Source: Phaeobacter sp. A36a-5a (GTDB lineage: Bacteria; Pseudomonadota; Alphaproteobacteria; Rhodobacterales; Rhodobacteraceae). From it: 64,000 nt of DNA. The notes below the pieces were generated by a model that was not told the DNA's origin, searched no databases, and was given only the letters and a program-made list of their open reading frames with translations. A program made the translations under genes and the position numbers. Shown here piece after piece: positions 27,108 through 35,400 of this stretch; position 1 is the first letter of the stretch, and each line of letters starts with the position of its first letter. The DNA is taken from positions 248,001 through 312,000 of the forward strand of contig NZ_JBBLYU010000001.1 in NCBI RefSeq assembly GCF_037911135.1, in the 5' to 3' direction.

Positions 27108-27785
27108 TTAGCAGGGGCCGGTAGGGGAACCGATGTCGGAAAGCAGGTCAAATACCGGGATGAGCTTTTGAAACGTCGCAGTGCTACGTTCGACGAGATT
27201 TGGCTCCGTGACAAAGGCTGTGTCGGTGATGTCGATCCATGCGGCAAACCCCTTGCGTCGCAGTGCAACCTCGTTCGGATGATCCTTATCAAAACCTTTG
27301 GGGACCCGTTTCAGGTCCGGCTCACCGATGCGGATACCTGAGGCACGCAGTTCGTCCGTCAATGCGATCAACTCGGCCCCTTTAGGACCCGCCATCGCCC
27401 TGCGGAAATTGGCGAGTGCTTCGTTGTCGTATTGAAACACGCCACAGCCCAGCGTCAGCTTCTCAGGCGAGAGACCGAAGAACCACATGGGCGGCTGCGC
27501 TGTTGTTCTTTCTGGTCTCAAGGCGACGTGGATATGAGCGTTGTAGGGCGTCTTGACCTTGGAGAAGCGGACGTCGCGATGGATACGGAAGATCTTGCTG
27601 CTATGCGGTTGACCGGTCAGCGCACCAAGTGCGCTCTCCATGTGAGCTGCAAAGACCTTGGTGGGATCTTTGATGCAGTGTTCATATGTCGTTTTATGTG
27701 CCGTGAACCAGTCTTTGGTGTTGTTCGCCTTCAGATCGCGCAGGAATTGCAGCGCATCGGGGCTGTAGCTGTCGAATGTATTCAT
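27108..27785 (-). CDS. DUF2461 domain protein
   Basis: A 225-residue protein of the DUF2461/TIGR02453 family, of unknown function. Family features are FLRDLKANNTKDWFTAHK near the N-terminus, then KIFRIHRDVRFSKVKTPYNAH and FFGLSPEKLTLGCGVF. No signal peptide is visible. It starts nine bases after the TfoX-like gene and is the last gene of the ECF42-headed unit on this strand. No terminator is evident downstream in the gap to tRNA-Ser. Confidence 0.88.
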   Translation of the reverse strand: MNTFDSYSPDALQFLRDLKANNTKDWFTAHKTTYEHCIKDPTKVFAAHMESALGALTGQPHSSKIFRIHRDVRFSKVKTPYNAHIHVALRPERTTAQPPMWFFGLSPEKLTLGCGVFQYDNEALANFRRAMAGPKGAELIALTDELRASGIRIGEPDLKRVPKGFDKDHPNEVALRRKGFAAWIDITDTAFVTEPNLVERSTATFQKLIPVFDLLSDIGSPTGPC

Positions 27786-27794
27786 GATTGTCCC

Positions 27795-28139
27795 TCAATT
27801 TTTGGCGGGCAGGGCTGCTTCATGTGCCAGGCATTGCTGCAGCCAGCGCTTCATCGCGGGGTCCGGGCAATCGGCCTCATCTACCAGGATGAAGCCACCC
27901 AGCTTGCGCTTGCCGTGGATGACGACGCGGGCCGTCGGGTCTGCAAGGGCGGCCGCTTCGTTCTCCTTGCCGATACGGAACATAAACCGCCCGACACCAT
28001 CTTTGTGCCGTCGCGCACCGCAAAGCATATTGCCGTTCAGGAAAAAACACACACCGCCCATCATCCGCTTTTCAGTGATCCCCACATGCGCGGCGAGTGC
28101 GCCGCGCATGTGTTGGCTAAGGCCTTCGTCATAAGGCAT
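27795..28139 (-). CDS. TfoX/Sxy N-terminal domain protein
   Basis: A 114-residue protein consisting only of the TfoX N-terminal domain: ITEKRMMGGVCFFLNGNMLCG and FMFRIGKENEAAAL are characteristic. Full-length Sxy/TfoX activates competence genes with CRP; stand-alone N-domain proteins are common and mostly uncharacterised. ATG 28139 overlaps the MAPEG stop by one base (TGATG), so the two are translationally coupled; an upstream in-frame start at 28163 is less likely. Confidence 0.87.
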   Translation of the reverse strand: MPYDEGLSQHMRGALAAHVGITEKRMMGGVCFFLNGNMLCGARRHKDGVGRFMFRIGKENEAAALADPTARVVIHGKRKLGGFILVDEADCPDPAMKRWLQQCLAHEAALPAKN

Positions 28140-28537
28140 CAGGCAGCCCCAAATAGTTGCCACAGGATGGCGATGGCGAGCATGAACATCGCCAAGGTTG
28201 TCAGCGCGGCACCGACGGCGCGCCCTTTGCTATCCGCCGATGCAAGCAGGCCAAAGTAGTGGATGAGCCGCGCCAGGATGAGCACGGCACCGCAGAGGGC
28301 CACCAGCCAAGCTGCGGTTCCGGCGATTTCAGCACCGGCGAGGGCCAGAAGCGCAAGCGGGACATATTCGACAAAGTTGCCATGGGCCCGGATCCGACGC
28401 AGCAGCACATCATCGTCACCATGCAGCAGCAGGATGCCGGTTTTGGCCCGGCGCACCCCGACCGAGATCGCCATCGGGATGCTGAGAAGGACGAAAATCG
28501 CCGTTACGGCCAGCGCGATCTGTGGTGTTTGTTCCAT
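28139..28537 (-). CDS. MAPEG-family membrane protein
   Basis: A 132-residue protein with four hydrophobic segments (about 8-26, 58-72, 76-92, 108-128) and RIRAHGNFVEYVPLALLALAG, the pattern of MAPEG proteins (membrane-associated, eicosanoid/glutathione metabolism), with the RAHxNxxE residues that contact glutathione in family members. The bacterial roles are largely unknown. It is 12 bases downstream of the VOC gene and overlaps the TfoX-like gene by one base. Confidence 0.85.
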   Translation of the reverse strand: MEQTPQIALAVTAIFVLLSIPMAISVGVRRAKTGILLLHGDDDVLLRRIRAHGNFVEYVPLALLALAGAEIAGTAAWLVALCGAVLILARLIHYFGLLASADSKGRAVGAALTTLAMFMLAIAILWQLFGAA

Positions 28538-28549
28538 CTGAGCGCGTCC

Positions 28550-28936
28550 TTAGGCCGGGTTCTGGGCATAGGTGATCACTGCAAAGCGGGCGCCCTGCGG
28601 ATCTGTGAGCGTTGCCATGCGACCGACACCGGGCATATCCATGGGGGCTTGCAGGACGGTTGCGCCTTTGGCCTTTGCGGTGGCCACGCAGCTGTCCACA
28701 TCGGCAACGGTAAAGAAAATCGTCCAACTTCCGCTCTCCTCGGGCATGGGAGAAAAACCGCCAATCGCCGTTTCGCCCACCGCAATCGCCGAGTAGCTGG
28801 ACCCGTCCTGCATCGGCATATTGTTGATCGTCCAGCCTAGCACCTCCTGATAAAAGGTTTTGGCCTTCTCCTGATCCGGCCCGGAGTGCCCGATCCAGCC
28901 GGCGTTTCCAATTGCTGTCATCTCAAGAATGCTCAT
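28550..28936 (-). CDS. VOC-superfamily (glyoxalase/bleomycin-resistance fold) protein
   Basis: A 128-residue single VOC module: GWIGHSGPDQEKAKTFYQEV at the start, WTIFFTVADVDSCVATAKAK in the middle and TLTDPQGARFAVI at the end. Dimers of such modules bind a metal and act as lyases, dioxygenases or resistance proteins; the substrate cannot be read. ATG 28936 with GGGAGAAG upstream is preferred over the open frame to 29098. It lies 67 nt after the ECF sigma stop and 12 nt before the MAPEG gene. VOC proteins are frequent partners of DGPF/ECF42 loci. Confidence 0.86.
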   Translation of the reverse strand: MSILEMTAIGNAGWIGHSGPDQEKAKTFYQEVLGWTINNMPMQDGSSYSAIAVGETAIGGFSPMPEESGSWTIFFTVADVDSCVATAKAKGATVLQAPMDMPGVGRMATLTDPQGARFAVITYAQNPA

Positions 28937-29003
28937 ATGTCTTCTCCCTGTTTGCCTGCCCGAATGCAGGTCTGACCCAAGGACGCATGACCACTCCCAA
29001 CCC

Positions 29004-30239
29004 CTACACGTCGGGCAGTTCTTTTTTGCTGAGCGCGATTTTTCCTTGAACGGCGGCGCGTTCCGGTGCTGTCGGGTTGAGTGAAAGCGCTGCTTCAAAC
29101 GCCTTGATGGCCGCTAGATGATTGCCGGTGTCCTGCAACAGCCGGCCTCTCATGGCATGAAACCAGCGGTATTGCGACAGATCGTCAGCCAGCGGCTCCA
29201 ACGCGGCCAACGCGTAGGCAGGGCCTTCAATCCGTGCCTCGGATGCGATGAGGTTGAGACGCACAACGGGCGAAGGCTGCAGGGCATAGAGCGCGGCGTA
29301 ATGCGCAGCGATCAGTGACCAATCGGTCTCTTCTGCGGAGGGCGCGCGGGCATGGACCGCAGCAATCGCGGCCTGAATGATGTAAACCCCCCGATGATTG
29401 ATCCTCTGGGCCTTTTGTAGCAGCGCCGTCGCCTCGGCGATTTGGGAGAGATCCCATCGGCTGCGGTTCTGATCCTCCAACGGGACGAGCTGGCCATCAG
29501 CATCCATGCGCGCGTCACATCGCGAATGTTGAAACAGCAGGAGCGACAGAAGCGCCGCCTGCTCGCCCATGGCCGGGAACAGGTTTGCCAGCAGACGAGC
29601 GAGGCGGATTGCCTCTTCGCAGACTGTGAGCTTGATCTGGGTCTCACCACCAGAAGCCGACCAGCCCTCGTTGAACATCAGGTAGACCATCAGCGAGACC
29701 TCACCCAGCCGCGCGCCCCGCTCCTGCGGGCTGGGCGTTTCAAAGGCGACGGTACCACTGGCAATTTTCTTCTTCGCGCGGGTGATCCGTTGTTCCATGG
29801 CCTTCGGTTTGATCAGGAAGCCGCGTGCAATTTCCGCAACGCTGAGCCCGGCGACGATCCGCAGCGCGATGGCAATCTGATCGCGCCGTTCCAGCTCCGG
29901 GTGGCAACAGATGAACAACAGGCGCAGGACGTCATCGCGCAGTTCATCGGGATCAGGGGGTGCCTCTGTCATGGGTTGAAACTCTGCACAGTGCCGCGCA
30001 AGGATGGCATGGTGCCGCTGGGACTTGCGCAGCGCGTCGAGCCCCGCGTTGCGGGCGGTGGCCAGCAGCCAGGCCAAAGGATCACGGGGTGCGCCGATGT
30101 CCGTCCAGACCTTGAGGGCTTTGAGACAGGCCTCTGCAAAGGCGTCCTCCGCGATATCTATATCGCGGAAGTAGCGGGTCAGCGCGGCCAGCGCCTGCGG
30201 ACGCTGTCTGGTGATTGTTGCTTCTAGCCAGTCCGACAC
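29004..30239 (-). CDS. ECF42-type RNA polymerase sigma factor with C-terminal extension
   Basis: A 411-residue extracytoplasmic-function sigma factor. Sigma2 (YFRDIDIAEDAFAEACLKAL, about 28-50, then WLLATARNAGLDALR) and sigma4 (RIVAGLSVAEIARGFLIKP with AMEQRITRAKKKI, about 130-165) are followed by about 240 residues of helical, TPR-like extension (MVYLMFNEGWSASGG, RGRLLQDTGNHLAAIKAFEA). This architecture and the adjacent DGPF gene define ECF42. In that group the extension, not an anti-sigma factor, controls activity. GTG 30239 lies four bases after the YciI stop, so they are coupled. No anti-sigma gene is visible. Confidence 0.92.
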   Translation of the reverse strand: MSDWLEATITRQRPQALAALTRYFRDIDIAEDAFAEACLKALKVWTDIGAPRDPLAWLLATARNAGLDALRKSQRHHAILARHCAEFQPMTEAPPDPDELRDDVLRLLFICCHPELERRDQIAIALRIVAGLSVAEIARGFLIKPKAMEQRITRAKKKIASGTVAFETPSPQERGARLGEVSLMVYLMFNEGWSASGGETQIKLTVCEEAIRLARLLANLFPAMGEQAALLSLLLFQHSRCDARMDADGQLVPLEDQNRSRWDLSQIAEATALLQKAQRINHRGVYIIQAAIAAVHARAPSAEETDWSLIAAHYAALYALQPSPVVRLNLIASEARIEGPAYALAALEPLADDLSQYRWFHAMRGRLLQDTGNHLAAIKAFEAALSLNPTAPERAAVQGKIALSKKELPDV

Positions 30240-30243
30240 ATGC

Positions 30244-30615
30244 CTATTCCGACGAAATCGCACCTCCAGCCCAGGCCACGGGCCGCACTTCTAGCCGAAC
30301 CACCGGGGATGAGATCATCTTGGCGTGGGTTAGAGCATCGTCCAAGTTTTCAAAGTCGGCGGCGTAAAATCCCAGGAAACTCTCTTTTGTCTCGGCATAG
30401 GGCCCATCCACAATCAACGGGGGGTGATCGACCACCGGTGCAGGGTCAAGCATCACTGCCGAGGTTGGCGGCATCAGCTTGATCGAGATGAACTCCCCTC
30501 GTTTCTTCAGTGCCTCCTGCAACGCGCCATGTCCGGCCAGCACTTCGTCCTGCCGTTCTTTGGGGAGTGTTTCAAAAAGCCCGGCTTCTCCGTAGATTGT
30601 AATTGCATAGATCAT
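30244..30615 (-). CDS. YciI/DGPF-domain protein
   Basis: A 123-residue protein with the ferredoxin-like YCII fold. The segment VDGPYAETKESFLGFYAAD contains the DGPF-type signature of ECF42 partner proteins, and a histidine-containing LAGHGALQEALKKRG lies in the first helix. Function is unknown; such proteins are consistently ECF42 neighbours and may be targets or sensors of the sigma factor. ATG 30615 follows CTGGAGAA. It is the first gene of the six-gene unit yciI-sigma-VOC-MAPEG-TfoX-DUF2461. Confidence 0.9.
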   Translation of the reverse strand: MIYAITIYGEAGLFETLPKERQDEVLAGHGALQEALKKRGEFISIKLMPPTSAVMLDPAPVVDHPPLIVDGPYAETKESFLGFYAADFENLDDALTHAKMISSPVVRLEVRPVAWAGGAISSE

Positions 30616-30648
30616 GGTTTTCTCCAGTGCACTGATCACATGCTGCAA

Positions 30649-30676
30649 GAACGCGCGGGCCAATGCAAATCCGACA
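30649..30676 (-). promoter_or_regulatory. Candidate ECF42 promoter before yciI
   Basis: On the minus strand TGTCGG (30676-30671) and CGTTC (30653-30649) are 17 bp apart, about 35 bp upstream of the yciI ATG. The ECF42 consensus I recall is TGTCGA for -35 and CG(A/T)C for -10, so both elements are near matches. Confidence 0.4.
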
Positions 30677-31012
30677 ATACCTGCGTGGATTTCTGAAAAA
30701 AGATGATTGCTGGTCGCGCGGCTGGATCGCGAACCCTTGTAATCGCCCATGACGCTGCGCTTGTGCGGCGGGTATTCTAGCAGGTCTGCGTCCTATTGGT
30801 TCTTTGCAACGCTTGAGCGTGGCATCCCCTCCCAATGCAACAGCGCAATGGAGATGAGGCATGTTGCCGGCGCACACGTATACGAGATTGGGTAATTGCC
30901 AAATGCAAAGCTGCTGCAATCTGTGTCCTCGGCTATGGTCTCTCTGAATAGGTTGTGAAGGGATCAAAAATGAACCCGTCACGACCACAGTCACACAGAC
31001 CTCGTCGGAGGG
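30677..31012. other. Gap between the yciI unit and the amidohydrolase gene
   Basis: About 340 bp with no convincing gene. Short frames on either strand show no family features. It should contain the 3' end of the long importer operon and upstream elements of yciI; I see no strong terminator hairpin for the amidohydrolase. Confidence 0.5.
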
Positions 31013-32617
31013 TCAGTCTCCCGACACCATTTTGCCCGCTCGAATTGTCGCCGTCACTTTCAAATCCAGAAGGTTCTCTGAGGCCGCAATCGGATTGCCT
31101 GAGAGAACTGCAAGATCGGCGCATTTTCCCGGCTCTATTGATCCACGAATATCTTCCTGGAAGACCTGCCAGGCCGCGTCTATCGTTTGTGCCCGCAGGG
31201 CCGAGAGGACGCTGATTTTCTGGCTTTCCCCGAGCAGCCGCCCGCTTGATGTGGTGCGGTTGACGGCGCAATGGGCCAGATGCAGCGGCCTGGTTGGCGT
31301 TACGGAGGCGTCATTGTGCAGGGTGTAGCGGACCCCAAATCGCTCGGCCGACGCGGCGGGGGACAGGCGGCTGGCGCGCTCGGGGCCGAGAAACGTACTG
31401 TAATGGCGATCGCCCCAGAAATGGATATGGGCCGAGAAGAAGCTGACCGTGATGCCAAGCTCAGCCATACGGCCAAGCTGGTCGTCGCGCAGGGTCTGGC
31501 CGTGAATGATCGTGTGGCGGTGATCCGCGCGCGGGGTGTCGGCCAAGGCGGCGGCCACGGCATCGATGAACATGTCGGCCCCGGCATCACCGTTGCAGTG
31601 GCAATGGATCTGGTGGCCGAGGTCATGCAGTTTCCTGACTTCGCGGCGGTGTTCCTCAGCCGCCACATAGGGCATCCCGCAGGAATGTTTCGGGTCAATT
31701 GGCCGGTGATAGGGCGCAGAGAGATAGGCGGTCTGAAGCTGGAATGCCCCATCGGTAAATAGCTTGCGCGGGCCAAGGGTGAAATGCCGATTGCCGGGCC
31801 AGTCGAGAGTGTCCCAAAGCCCCGGTTCAAGCTCTCCAATGGGCAGCAGCATCAGGTCGATACCGGGATCTTTGTCTGGCCCGAGCGAGGCAAAATGCTC
31901 CAGCATTACCCGCGAGGTCCAGGCGTTCTGCGCATAGGTCACGCCATGGGCGAGGTAATCGTCGCGGCAGACCGCGAAACCCTGCCAGAATCTTTCGCGA
32001 TTGATCAGGAAATCGGTATCGCCCATTTCGCCCATGGCCGACAGGCCTTCGATGAGACCTGTCAGCGCGCCGTCATCCCGGCGGCCATAGCGGCCGCCCA
32101 GTGGGTCCGGCGTATCGCGTGAGATGCCGCGCATTTCAAGGGCGGCAGAGTTCGCGACGCCATTGTGGCCCGAGGCATGAAGCACCCAGATGGGATGATC
32201 TGTGGACACGTCGTCCAGTTCAGCCCGGGTCGGCATCCGACCCTCGGCGATTGCGGTGTTGTCAAAAAGAACCCCCATGACCCATTCGCCTTTTGGGGTG
32301 TCGGCTGCCTTGGCACGCAGGCGGTGCAGCGCCGTTGCCATATCGATGCAGTCGCCACGTGGCGGTGACGCAAGATCGACACGGAAAAGCGCAATGAACC
32401 CCGGATCGGGAAAGTGCCCATGCGGGTCGATAAAGGCCGGGATAAGCGTCTGGCCCTGCAGGTCATGGAGCCGCGTGCCGCCGGGCATCTGGGCGCGCAG
32501 GACGGTTTCGTCGCCGACGGCACGGATCAATCCGCCTTCGGTCAGCACCGCCTCGGGCTGAGAGTTTTCGGCGTCCATCGTCAGGATGGTGCCGTTGGAA
32601 TAAAGCGTGGCTGTCAT
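31013..32617 (-). CDS. YtcJ-like metal-dependent amidohydrolase
   Basis: A 534-residue member of the amidohydrolase_3/YtcJ family. FIDPHGHFPDPGF contains the HxH metal ligands, GHQIHCHCNGDAGADMFIDA and RHTIIHGQTLRDDQL carry further histidines, and HNDASVTPTRPLHLAH the catalytic aspartate region; SIEPGKCADLAVLSGNP is the typical C-terminal beta-sandwich segment. No signal peptide, so cytoplasmic. ATG 32617 lies ten bases after the dppF-like stop, making it the last gene of the operon. It probably hydrolyses an amide or related bond in an imported compound; the substrate is unknown. Confidence 0.9.
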   Translation of the reverse strand: MTATLYSNGTILTMDAENSQPEAVLTEGGLIRAVGDETVLRAQMPGGTRLHDLQGQTLIPAFIDPHGHFPDPGFIALFRVDLASPPRGDCIDMATALHRLRAKAADTPKGEWVMGVLFDNTAIAEGRMPTRAELDDVSTDHPIWVLHASGHNGVANSAALEMRGISRDTPDPLGGRYGRRDDGALTGLIEGLSAMGEMGDTDFLINRERFWQGFAVCRDDYLAHGVTYAQNAWTSRVMLEHFASLGPDKDPGIDLMLLPIGELEPGLWDTLDWPGNRHFTLGPRKLFTDGAFQLQTAYLSAPYHRPIDPKHSCGMPYVAAEEHRREVRKLHDLGHQIHCHCNGDAGADMFIDAVAAALADTPRADHRHTIIHGQTLRDDQLGRMAELGITVSFFSAHIHFWGDRHYSTFLGPERASRLSPAASAERFGVRYTLHNDASVTPTRPLHLAHCAVNRTTSSGRLLGESQKISVLSALRAQTIDAAWQVFQEDIRGSIEPGKCADLAVLSGNPIAASENLLDLKVTATIRAGKMVSGD

Positions 32618-32627
32618 TGCGGGCTCG

Positions 32628-33551
32628 CTACGAGAGTGGCGCGAGGCAGCGCAGGCCATGGCCTGCGGTTACCTCCCATCTGGGTGTTTGGGTGCAAATG
32701 TCCTGGCCAAAGGGGCAGCGCTCGCGGAACTCGCATCCCGTTGGCCGGTTCAGCAGACTCGGCGGTTCGCCCTTCAGCGCGATGCGTTCCAGCCGGGCGT
32801 CAGGGTCAGGTTCCGGGTTCGCGCTGAGAAGGCAGCGGGTGTAGGGATGGCGCGGGCTTTCGAATATTGCTTCGGTGGTGCCTTCTTCCACCAGCCGCCC
32901 CAGATACATGATCCCCATACGGTCGGCCACATGGCGCACGACGCTGAGGTTATGGGTGATGATCACCATGGCCAGCCCCAGCCGTTCGCGCAGTTCATTG
33001 AGCAGGTTCAGCAACTCGCCCTGCACGGAGACGTCCAATCCCGCTGTCGGTTCGTCGGCCAGGATCAACCTGGGTTCCAGCGCCAGTGCGCGGGCCACCC
33101 CGACACGCCGTGCCTGACCGCCGGACAATTGATAGGGATAGCGGTCGGCAAAATGCGCAGGCAGGTTGACCATCTCCAGCAGGCGCTTGGCCTCGGCGTG
33201 CTGATCGCGGCTCTTCATGCCCTGAATCCTGTAGGGTTCCGTGATCAGACTGCCGATGGTCAGCCGCGGAGACAGGCTTCCGACCGGATCCTGAAACATC
33301 ATGGCGATGTCCTTGCGCAGGGGGCGCAGCTGCCGTTCGGGCAGGCCGCGGATTTCCCTGCCGTCGAATTTGACCGAACCGGCCTGCGCCGGGGCCAGCC
33401 CGGCAATTGCGCGAATGACGGTTGTCTTGCCCGATCCGCTTTCGCCGACAAGCGCGTAGGTTTCGCCCGGGGCCACGTCAAAGCTGACGCCAGCCAGCAC
33501 ATTGACCTGACCATAGCTGGTTTGAAGGTTATCAACAGACAGAAGGCTCAC
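32628..33551 (-). CDS. Dipeptide/oligopeptide-type ABC transporter ATPase (DppF/OppF-like)
   Basis: Importer ATPase, 307 residues, with Walker A GESGSGKTTVIRAIAG, Q-loop FQDPVGSLSPRLTI, signature LSGGQARRVGVARALAL, Walker B LILADEPTAGLD and H-loop IITHNLSVV. The C-terminal oligopeptide-type cysteine motif FRERCPFGQDICTQTPRWE is present. It pairs with the DppD-like ATPase, which it overlaps by four bases (ATGA). Positions in the operon and sequence place it in the peptide/opine/nickel class, whose substrates range widely. Confidence 0.94.
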   Translation of the reverse strand: MSLLSVDNLQTSYGQVNVLAGVSFDVAPGETYALVGESGSGKTTVIRAIAGLAPAQAGSVKFDGREIRGLPERQLRPLRKDIAMMFQDPVGSLSPRLTIGSLITEPYRIQGMKSRDQHAEAKRLLEMVNLPAHFADRYPYQLSGGQARRVGVARALALEPRLILADEPTAGLDVSVQGELLNLLNELRERLGLAMVIITHNLSVVRHVADRMGIMYLGRLVEEGTTEAIFESPRHPYTRCLLSANPEPDPDARLERIALKGEPPSLLNRPTGCEFRERCPFGQDICTQTPRWEVTAGHGLRCLAPLS

Positions 33552-34531
33552 GCCGTCATCTCCTCATGGTTCAGCCAACAGGCAGCCAGATGACCGTCGT
33601 CTCCCAGTCGCTCAAGTGGCGGCACGTCTGCCGCGCAGCGGGCGATTGCCTGATCGCACCGGTCGCGAAAAATGCAGCCGCCGGGCAGGTTCGCCAGATC
33701 GGGAACTTCGCCCGGAATGGTCGGCAGGACACGGGCGCGGGTCTTGATGTGGCCCGGATCACATTCGATCAGGCGGCGGGTGTAGGGATGTTTCGGGTTG
33801 TGAAAGATCTCGCGCACATCGCCGCTTTCGACGACTGCGCCCGCATACATCACCACCACCCTGTCACAGAGTTCCGCAATCACGCCCAGATGATGCGAGA
33901 TGAATAGGATCGCGCAGTTCATTTCGCGCTGAAGCTCCTGCAAGCGTTCGATAATCTGTACTTCAAGCGTGGCATCCAGTGCCGTTGTGGGTTCATCGGC
34001 GATCAGCAGGTCAGGCTCGGACATCAGCGCCATGGCAATGGCGATCCGCTGGCGCATCCCGCCGGAGAATTCATGCGGGAACTGGTTCAGCCGCGCGTCG
34101 GGATCGGGAATGCCCACAGCCCCCAGCATTTTCGCGGCGGTTGCGCGTTTTGCGGCCTTGGATGCGGAGGACCGGTGCTGGATATCGACCATCTGCTGAC
34201 CGACGGTCAGCACCGGGTTGTGGGTCTGCATCGGGTCCTGGAAGACGATTGAGATATCGTCGCCGCGCAGGGCGCGCATCTGACGCTCGTTGGCCTGCAA
34301 CAGGTCCTGCCCCTTGAACCGTACCGCGCCCTCACGGAACCGCGTGTTCGGTGCCGTCAACCGCAGGATCGACGAGATCAGCGTCGACTTTCCGCAGCCG
34401 CTTTCGCCGACGATCCCGACGATTTCCCCTTTGCGGACGTCAAAGGTGATATCGCGCAAGGCTTTCAGGTCGCCGCGTTCGGTTTTATAGTCGACGCTGA
34501 GATGGTCGATCTCCAACAAGGTTTCGGTCAT
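33548..34531 (-). CDS. Dipeptide/oligopeptide-type ABC transporter ATPase (DppD/OppD-like)
   Basis: Importer ATPase, 327 residues, with Walker [18 protein letters not shown]-loop [14 protein letters not shown], signature [15 protein letters not shown] (the OppD-type variant), Walker [13 protein letters not shown] and H-loop [23 protein letters not shown] is the C-terminal cluster-type motif. It overlaps both neighbours by four bases. With DppF-like it powers the B/C permease pair. Confidence 0.95.
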   Translation of the reverse strand: MTETLLEIDHLSVDYKTERGDLKALRDITFDVRKGEIVGIVGESGCGKSTLISSILRLTAPNTRFREGAVRFKGQDLLQANERQMRALRGDDISIVFQDPMQTHNPVLTVGQQMVDIQHRSSASKAAKRATAAKMLGAVGIPDPDARLNQFPHEFSGGMRQRIAIAMALMSEPDLLIADEPTTALDATLEVQIIERLQELQREMNCAILFISHHLGVIAELCDRVVVMYAGAVVESGDVREIFHNPKHPYTRRLIECDPGHIKTRARVLPTIPGEVPDLANLPGGCIFRDRCDQAIARCAADVPPLERLGDDGHLAACWLNHEEMTA

Positions 34532-35400
34532 CGGTTCTTTCTCAATTTCGGGTCAACCACGTCGCGCAGGGATTCGCCGAGGAAGGTGAAGCCCAGCGTT
34601 GCGATGATGATCGGCAGGCCGCCTCCGACCACCAGCCACGGCGTTTGCCGGATCAGGGCATAGCCATCTTTCAACAATGCACCCCAGCTGGGTGTCGGCG
34701 GTTTTACCCCGAGACCGAGGAACGACAGACCGGCCTCAAGCGCGATCACCGTGGGGATGTCCATGGCAGCCAGAACCGCCAGGACGCCAATGATATTTGG
34801 CAGCAAATGGACACCCAGAATACGGGCCATGCTGGCCCCCATGGAGCGTTCGGCCAGTATGAACTCCGAGTTGCGCAATGTGAGCGTCTGCGTGCGCGCC
34901 ACACGGCCATAGGTCGGGATCGAGGTCGCCATGACCACAAAAACCACAGTTTGCAGGCTGGGACCCACCAGCGCGACGACGGCCAGCGCGAACATCACGG
35001 TTGGGAATGACCGGATGGTGTCAAACAGAAGCATCAGCAGATTGTCGAGCCATTTTGGCCCGTAGCCCGCGATCATTCCCAGTGTCAGACCGATCACCAT
35101 GGCACCAAAGACCGCAGGCAAGGCGACCTTCAGCGCCACCTGTCCGCCCATGATCACGCGGCTGAAGGTATCTCGACCCAGCTGGTCGGTGCCCAGCCAA
35201 TGGCTGGCCGATGGGCCTTGCATACGGTCCTGAATATTCATGGCAATCGGATCGTAGGGCACAATCCATGGCGCGAAGATGGCGCTGAACACGATGGCCC
35301 CGACGATGATCAGCCCCATCAGGCCCAGCGGGTTTCCGGCGACGCCTTTGAGAATAATGCCGAGTTCGGAGCGCGGTTTACCCATGGTCGAGGCCGTCAT
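34528..35400 (-). CDS. ABC transporter permease (DppC/OppC-like)
   Basis: A 290-residue inner-membrane permease with about six membrane spans. An N-terminal span (GLMGLIIVGAIVFSAIFAPW) is followed by HWLGTDQLGRDTFSRVIMGG, the OppC hallmark, and the coupling-helix region AERSMGASMARILGVHLLPN for ATPase contact. Four-base overlaps on both sides (35397-35400 and 34528-34531) indicate tight coupling in the operon. Confidence 0.95.
   Translation of the reverse strand: MTASTMGKPRSELGIILKGVAGNPLGLMGLIIVGAIVFSAIFAPWIVPYDPIAMNIQDRMQGPSASHWLGTDQLGRDTFSRVIMGGQVALKVALPAVFGAMVIGLTLGMIAGYGPKWLDNLLMLLFDTIRSFPTVMFALAVVALVGPSLQTVVFVVMATSIPTYGRVARTQTLTLRNSEFILAERSMGASMARILGVHLLPNIIGVLAVLAAMDIPTVIALEAGLSFLGLGVKPPTPSWGALLKDGYALIRQTPWLVVGGGLPIIIATLGFTFLGESLRDVVDPKLRKNR

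Noticed and set aside
28972-29098. Longer version of the VOC protein starting at 29098
   Set aside because: The extra N-terminal sequence overlaps the sigma-factor gene and is Lys/Arg-rich with no VOC similarity; ATG 28936 has a good ribosome site.
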